A stretch of DNA of 9,605 bases from Oceanospirillaceae bacterium (lineage in GTDB: Bacteria > Pseudomonadota > Gammaproteobacteria > Pseudomonadales > Balneatricaceae). The position numbers and the translations under genes were made by a program. The DNA lies in assembly GCA_003521845.1 (NCBI GenBank), contig DPHB01000041.1, positions 1 to 9,605 on the forward strand. The letters are read 5' to 3'. Shown here in pieces: positions 6,347 to 9,605 of this stretch (its first letter is position 1; each line of letters starts with the position of its first letter). Below the pieces are notes generated by a model. The model saw nothing but the letters and a program-made list of their open reading frames with translations, had not been told where the DNA came from and searched no databases.

Positions 6347-7387
6347 ATGGATTTCAGTATACAACTGTCGGCAGACTACCCAGACGTATCCTATGGCGGG
6401 GATCGCGTTTATGCGGACATGCTGGAGCAAGCCGTGCTGGCCGATCAATTGGGGTATGATGCGGTTTCAATTACTGAGCATCATTTAATCAACTGCCTAA
6501 TGATGCCAGCGCCATTACAATTTGCCGTCAAGATCGCAGCTATGACCAAGCAGGTGAAAATTCTAACTTCGGTTGTTGTTTTGCCCCTGCACGACATGCG
6601 CATCTTTGCTGGTGAAGTTGTAGTGGCCGACATTTTTACAGAGGGTCGGCTATACCTGGGCGTGGGGCGTGGGGCTTTTGCATATGAAATGGAACGTCTT
6701 GGTGTGCCGATGCAGGAAACGCAAGGGCGGTTCAACGAATCCCTTGATGTGTTGCAAGCGCTGTTGACCAGAGAAGAGGTGAGCTGGGATGGTACATACT
6801 ATAAGTTTGACCCACTGACGGTGATGCCACGGCCCATCAAAGCGGGTGGACCACCTATGATGATGGCGGTAATGAACCCAGAAGGTATTTATCATTGTAC
6901 CAAACGGGGTTTTCACATTCAGACCACACCACTGTCGGGCAACCATCAGCTGTTATTAGACCAGGTAAGCGCATTCAATCAAGCCAAGCATGAGATGGGG
7001 GAGGCTGGACGCGATCTGACCTTAACCCTGTCTCGAGTAGCACATGTGGCTAGATCTAAGGCCGAGAGGGAGCGCAAGGTTGCCGCCGCGCACCACTATT
7101 ATGGCCGCTTTGACAATGTTTTTAACGGCCCGGGGCTGGTGGACAAGGGTAAGGTTCGTGAGATTGCTTGTAATACACCCATTGAAGAGCTGAGGGAAAG
7201 CCTTTTGATCTGCACGCCACAAGAGATGATCGACAAGTTGGGCCCTTATGCAGACCTAGGCATTGACCGTCTCATCTTGAATGTGAATTTTGGCCTAGAA
7301 AAACAAGAAACTTTGGATGCAATTCAGTGTTTTGCAGAAGAGGTTATGCCGCATTTTTCAGCCAAGTCTGTTGAGAGGCTAATATGA
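6347..7387 (+). CDS. LLM-class (bacterial luciferase-like) flavin-dependent monooxygenase
   Basis: This 346-aa protein has the TIM-barrel luciferase-like architecture. It would use reduced FMN and O2 to oxidise an organic substrate, needing a flavin reductase that is not in the window. Visible motifs: SITEHHL (41-47), ILTSVVVLPLHDMR (72-85), GRLYLGVGRGA (100-110), RFNESLDVL (128-136), YYKFDP (151-156) and MPRPIKAGGPP (160-170), all typical of the family. ATG 6347 is preferred because GAGG (6338-6341) sits 5 nt upstream; the GTG at 6341 adds only two residues and has no ribosome binding site. Its TGA overlaps the next gene's ATG (ATGA), so the hydrolase is probably translationally coupled. Substrate cannot be deduced. 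It is likely controlled by the divergent LysR protein. Confidence 0.9.
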   Translation: MDFSIQLSADYPDVSYGGDRVYADMLEQAVLADQLGYDAVSITEHHLINCLMMPAPLQFAVKIAAMTKQVKILTSVVVLPLHDMRIFAGEVVVADIFTEGRLYLGVGRGAFAYEMERLGVPMQETQGRFNESLDVLQALLTREEVSWDGTYYKFDPLTVMPRPIKAGGPPMMMAVMNPEGIYHCTKRGFHIQTTPLSGNHQLLLDQVSAFNQAKHEMGEAGRDLTLTLSRVAHVARSKAERERKVAAAHHYYGRFDNVFNGPGLVDKGKVREIACNTPIEELRESLLICTPQEMIDKLGPYADLGIDRLILNVNFGLEKQETLDAIQCFAEEVMPHFSAKSVERLI

Positions 7388-8169
7388 CATACGCAATTGA
7401 TTGTAATTATACGATGCAGGGCGAGGGCCCGGCTTTGTTCCTTATTCACGGCATTGGTGCGGCGCGCAACGCCTGGGCTAAAGCCTTACCGGCTCTGATA
7501 GCCCATTTTACTGTAATCACCTATGACCTGAGGGGGCATGGCAGCTCGCCAATGCCGTTAGATGACTTTGGCTTGGCAGAGTTAGTGGCCGATCTAGAAG
7601 CATTACGCTCACGCCTAGGCATTGAACAAGCTCATTTTGCAGGTCATTCATTGGGTGGCATGATTGGGCCGGCCTATGCAAAGCGCTACCCTGATCGAGT
7701 TTTATCGTTAGGCTTATTGTCCACTGCAGCATTTCGCACAGAAGAGGACAGCACCAAAGTTTGGGGTGTTGTACGTGCCATGGAAGACAAGGGCATTCCA
7801 AAAGTTCTACCCACGCTTGCGCAGCGCTGGTTCACAGATGCCTTTGCCAAAGCTAATCCCGAAGTTGTTGAAGCGCGGCTACAGCAGGTGATAGCCACAG
7901 ATGCCAAGGTGTTTTTGCAGGTATTTGGTATTTACGCAGGTACCGAGATAGCTCCCTGGCTGCACGAGATCACTGCACCCTCGCTGATTCTTACGGGTGA
8001 AAATGATGGTGGCTGCAATCCCAGGTTGAATCGCTTGATCGACGCAGCATTGCCAAATTCAAAGCTGGTGATCTTGCCCGAATATAAACATTCTATTTTA
8101 TTAGAAGCTGGAGACATTGTGGCGCAAGAGATAGTGCGCTTCATAACGCAAGCTACAGCTGAACGCTGA
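7384..8169 (+). CDS. Alpha/beta-fold hydrolase
   Basis: This 261-aa protein carries the full alpha/beta hydrolase signature: oxyanion-hole IHGIG (21-25), DLRGHGSS (48-55), nucleophile elbow GHSLGG with Ser89, acid Asp208 in TGENDGG (204-210), and His236 in YKHS (234-237). All catalytic residues are present and the length is normal for an esterase, lactonase or C-C hydrolase of this class; no signal peptide is seen, so it is cytoplasmic. The start overlaps the monooxygenase stop by four bases. One reading is that the monooxygenase makes an ester or lactone (Baeyer-Villiger-like) that this enzyme opens, but other pairings are equally possible from sequence alone. Confidence 0.9.
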   Translation: MTYAIDCNYTMQGEGPALFLIHGIGAARNAWAKALPALIAHFTVITYDLRGHGSSPMPLDDFGLAELVADLEALRSRLGIEQAHFAGHSLGGMIGPAYAKRYPDRVLSLGLLSTAAFRTEEDSTKVWGVVRAMEDKGIPKVLPTLAQRWFTDAFAKANPEVVEARLQQVIATDAKVFLQVFGIYAGTEIAPWLHEITAPSLILTGENDGGCNPRLNRLIDAALPNSKLVILPEYKHSILLEAGDIVAQEIVRFITQATAER

Positions 8170-8205
8170 TTAGGTTGCTCTAGGCATTGGCTAAACGGGG
8201 CAATG

Positions 8206-8418
8206 TTAGCTGGCGTGTCCATTATCAACCCCGCCTATAAAAATGGATTCGATCGGCTGTTTAAACAGCCGTGCCATTTTAAACGCTAACGGTAAGCTTG
8301 GGTCGAACTTGCCCTTTTCAATGGCAATAATGGTTTGCCGAGAGACATCCAGTTTGCTGGCCAAATCCTGCTGGGTCCAGCCGTGTTGACCACGCAACTG
8401 TTTAAGGTGATTGATCAT
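8206..8418 (-). CDS. Small XRE-family (YgzD-like) helix-turn-helix repressor
   Basis: This 70-aa protein is almost entirely one Cro/CI-type helix-turn-helix: LKQLRGQHGWTQQDLASKL (5-23), VSRQTIIAIEKGKFDPSL (25-42), and the last helix LPLAFKMARLFKQPIESIF (42-60). This closely follows the compact 65-70 aa regulators of the YgzD type, which often sit beside small membrane proteins. Its ATG overlaps the membrane-protein stop by four bases (ATGA), so the two are co-translated. Two matching dyads over the operon promoter suggest autorepression. It lacks any sensor domain, so signal input may come from the partner membrane protein (inference). Confidence 0.9.
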   Translation of the reverse strand: MINHLKQLRGQHGWTQQDLASKLDVSRQTIIAIEKGKFDPSLPLAFKMARLFKQPIESIFIGGVDNGHAS

Positions 8419-8840
8419 GCTAAGCGAATCCTGCCTATAATTAAGCCGATTGCATAGGTTACTGCCAAGCCGCTCACGACTACGAAAGACTGTAAGGTGG
8501 GCACTAGTTCGGCATGTTCCAAAACTGCGTAGCCCGAGAAGCCGACTATAGACACACCCACGGCGAGGGCTAAGGCGTCATATTGGATCTTGCGCTCCAT
8601 CTCGTCTAACGTAAGCAATAAATACTTGTAAGCCAAGGCGACCCTAATGCCCACGCCAAGCACAAATAGGCTAGCCGCAACAACTAGGTATGGGTTGGTT
8701 AACCAGCCACTTTCTATGAGAACGGAAGAGAAAATCATGCTCAAGGCCCAAACAACGGCCCACAAATCCACCCGATTGGCATTCTTAATATCTTTCTTTG
8801 GTAAACCTTTGACCAGTATGGCATCAATAATTCGGCCCAT
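8415..8840 (-). CDS. Four-TM membrane protein partnered with XRE regulator
   Basis: This 141-aa protein of unknown function has four predicted membrane helices, near 24-42, 50-68, 88-109 and 115-136. Between the second and third is a charged loop, LLLTLDEMERKIQYDALALA (74-93). It recalls the LDERE-type loop of small membrane proteins, such as the DUF2178-like group, that are repeatedly found beside compact XRE regulators. The start is supported by GAGGA (complement of 8848-8852) 7 nt upstream. It is first in the operon, with the repressor gene overlapping its stop. A role in sensing the membrane or in holding the regulator at the membrane is plausible, not shown. No enzyme motif is visible. 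Confidence 0.8.
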   Translation of the reverse strand: MGRIIDAILVKGLPKKDIKNANRVDLWAVVWALSMIFSSVLIESGWLTNPYLVVAASLFVLGVGIRVALAYKYLLLTLDEMERKIQYDALALAVGVSIVGFSGYAVLEHAELVPTLQSFVVVSGLAVTYAIGLIIGRIRLA

Positions 8841-8854
8841 GGTATGTTCCTCGC

Positions 8855-8876
8855 AATGTAAAATACACTTTACTTT
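8855..8876. promoter_or_regulatory. Operator-like dyad, downstream copy
   Basis: AATGTAAA-N6-TTTACTTT spans 22 bp and matches the upstream copy's AATGTAAA-N6-TTTACATT at 15 of its 16 arm bases. It covers the predicted transcription start (about 8875) of the membrane-protein/XRE operon, a position suited to repression. The XRE protein encoded in the operon is the likely binder, by inference. Confidence 0.6.
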
Positions 8877-8881
8877 TGTGG

Positions 8882-8910
8882 ACTATAGTAGTAACTGCAA
8901 TAAATGTAAA
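8882..8910 (-). promoter_or_regulatory. Sigma70 promoter of the membrane-protein/XRE operon
   Basis: Read on the minus strand, TTTACA (8910-8905) and TATAGT (8887-8882) are separated by exactly 17 bp, giving one mismatch from the consensus -35 and one from the -10. Initiation would be near 8875, about 35 nt before ATG 8840. The -35 lies within the upstream dyad. Confidence 0.65.
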
Positions 8911-8924
8911 GTGTTATTTACATT
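8903..8924. promoter_or_regulatory. Operator-like perfect dyad, upstream copy
   Basis: AATGTAAA (8903-8910) and TTTACATT (8917-8924) are perfect 8-bp complements around a 6-bp spacer. The dyad covers the -35 box of the minus-strand promoter. Its centre is 48 bp from the second copy, between four and five helical turns, compatible with paired dimer binding. It may also affect the divergent small membrane gene. Confidence 0.65.
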
Positions 8925-9038
8925 CGGCAGGTGTGGAGATAGGACGGCGGTCTGCCAGTTGTTGCGGTCTAATTGAGGTTGGCGTTTCCGCTAACATTAA
9001 CGCAGAATAGGCGGGCAATCCTAACAATAGGAACAATA

Positions 9039-9284
9039 ATGGAGAGTGGCTTGGGTAAACATATAGAACAATTGGATCAGGCTAGCATACGTAGCCTAAT
9101 ATTTAAGTCAAAGCTCATCCTTGGCGCAGCTGGCCTAGCGCTAGTTGTAAATGGCTACACAATGTTCGCAGGAGAATCACGCTGGTCGACGCTGTTGGTT
9201 GTGGTGATATTGCTTGGCCTTGTGGGCCAGCATGGTTTAAAACTAAGGGCGCTGTATGGACAGCTGTCTCGCACCATAGATTAG
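9039..9284 (+). CDS. Small two-TM membrane protein of unknown function
   Basis: This 81-aa hypothetical protein has a charged N-terminal segment (1-25, MESGLGKHIEQLDQASIRSL followed by IFKSK) and two hydrophobic helices, near 26-45 and 51-67. A basic/polar tail follows (HGLKLRALYGQLSRTID, 65-81). This is a helical hairpin likely placed in the inner membrane with both ends in the cytoplasm. ATG 9039 is chosen for AGGA (9029-9032) 6 nt upstream; a TTG at 8973 in the same frame adds 22 polar residues without a ribosome binding site. It is divergent from the four-TM/XRE operon and may share its operator region. I do not recognise the family. Confidence 0.62.
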   Translation: MESGLGKHIEQLDQASIRSLIFKSKLILGAAGLALVVNGYTMFAGESRWSTLLVVVILLGLVGQHGLKLRALYGQLSRTID

Positions 9285-9605
9285 TATCTACAGCTTATTT
9301 GTTTAATGGCAAATTGCATGTTGATACTCACCCAGTTTATTAGACACTCCAATTGATTGCAGAGTAACCTAATGGGAGGCCCACGCTTGGCCTGGCCTGC
9401 AAAGACTGAGCTTAGCTGTTAAGTTCAGCACACCTTCTCAACCGCCAAACACCCCCTGCCCAGTCTTCCACATCGGTCCAGAATTCGGCTGCAACTCATC
9501 AGGCCATTGAGCCACGTCAGCGTCAGTATGAGCAATTCCCAAAGGGGGTGATGGTGCTGTTAGATTGCATCCAATTATAACCCAGCATTTGCACTGACTT
9601 TTGAC
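9285..9605. other. Right-end stretch without a recognisable gene
   Basis: These 321 bases show no recognisable gene, tRNA or terminator. One minus-strand frame stays open from the window edge to a TGA at 9438-9440 (55 codons, with PDELQPNSGPMWKTGQGVFGG-like composition split around 9470-9500), so it could be the tail of a gene starting outside. I recognise no family in it and a second frame is also open for 26 codons, so chance is possible. Short GC-rich complementary words (aggcc 9377-9381, ggcct 9389-9393) form only a weak hairpin. Confidence 0.4.

Noticed and set aside
8170..8205. Intrinsic terminator between the convergent hydrolase and XRE genes
   Set aside because: Only 5-bp stems (cattg/caatg, gctaa/ttagc) exist and no T-run follows.
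8973..9038. TTG start for the two-TM protein
   Set aside because: No ribosome binding site precedes it, and the extra 22 residues resemble translated leader sequence.
9411..9430. Integron attC-like core (GTTAAGT near 9418)
   Set aside because: No matching RYYYAAC partner at suitable distance and no paired inner boxes were found.

Overview
The window looks like chromosomal DNA from a Gammaproteobacterium, probably an aquatic or marine one. This is an inference from moderate GC content, protein resemblances (a YdhR-like monooxygenase, a Shewanella-type HepT remnant) and a short palindromic repeat of the kind scattered through gammaproteobacterial genomes. Genes are compactly arranged in small operons. 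I see no rRNA, tRNA, CRISPR array, integrase or complete transposon.

Layout. (1) Bases 1-60 are the edge of a two-hairpin intergenic repeat that also supplies the last codons and stop of the first gene. (2) Bases 45-1928 (minus) encode a large regulator with an N-terminal STAND/AAA-type ATPase and a C-terminal OmpR/PhoB-type winged helix. (3) Divergent from it, 2133-5097 (plus) holds five co-directional genes: a YdhR-type monooxygenase-like protein, a small dimeric alpha/beta-barrel protein, a DUF1326 protein with a Cys cluster, a DUF2182 polytopic membrane protein with Met-rich and Cys/His motifs, and a sigma-like glutathione S-transferase. (4) Bases 5188-5442 carry the N-terminal part of a HepT (HEPN) toxin with no antitoxin partner; it runs into the end of the next gene. 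(5) A LysR regulator (5426-6247, minus) is divergent from a luciferase-like flavin monooxygenase (6347-7387) and an alpha/beta hydrolase (7384-8169) that overlap by four bases. (6) A 141-aa membrane protein and a 70-aa XRE repressor form a minus-strand operon (8206-8840). Its promoter carries two copies of an AATGTAAA-N6-TTTAC(A/T)TT dyad, one over the -35 element and one over the predicted transcription start. A small two-TM protein (9039-9284) is divergent from it. (7) Bases 9285-9605 hold no recognisable gene.

How it may work together (inference). The ATPase/winged-helix protein is the natural candidate regulator of the divergent five-gene operon, whose products combine two small ABM-fold proteins, a putative metal-handling DUF1326/DUF2182 pair and a thiol transferase; this suggests a redox, metal or electrophile response. 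The LysR/monooxygenase/hydrolase set looks like a small inducible catabolic or detoxification module. The membrane-protein/XRE pair looks autoregulated. The most unusual items are the five-gene set with its STAND-type regulator, the duplicated operator, and the repeat that terminates the regulator gene.
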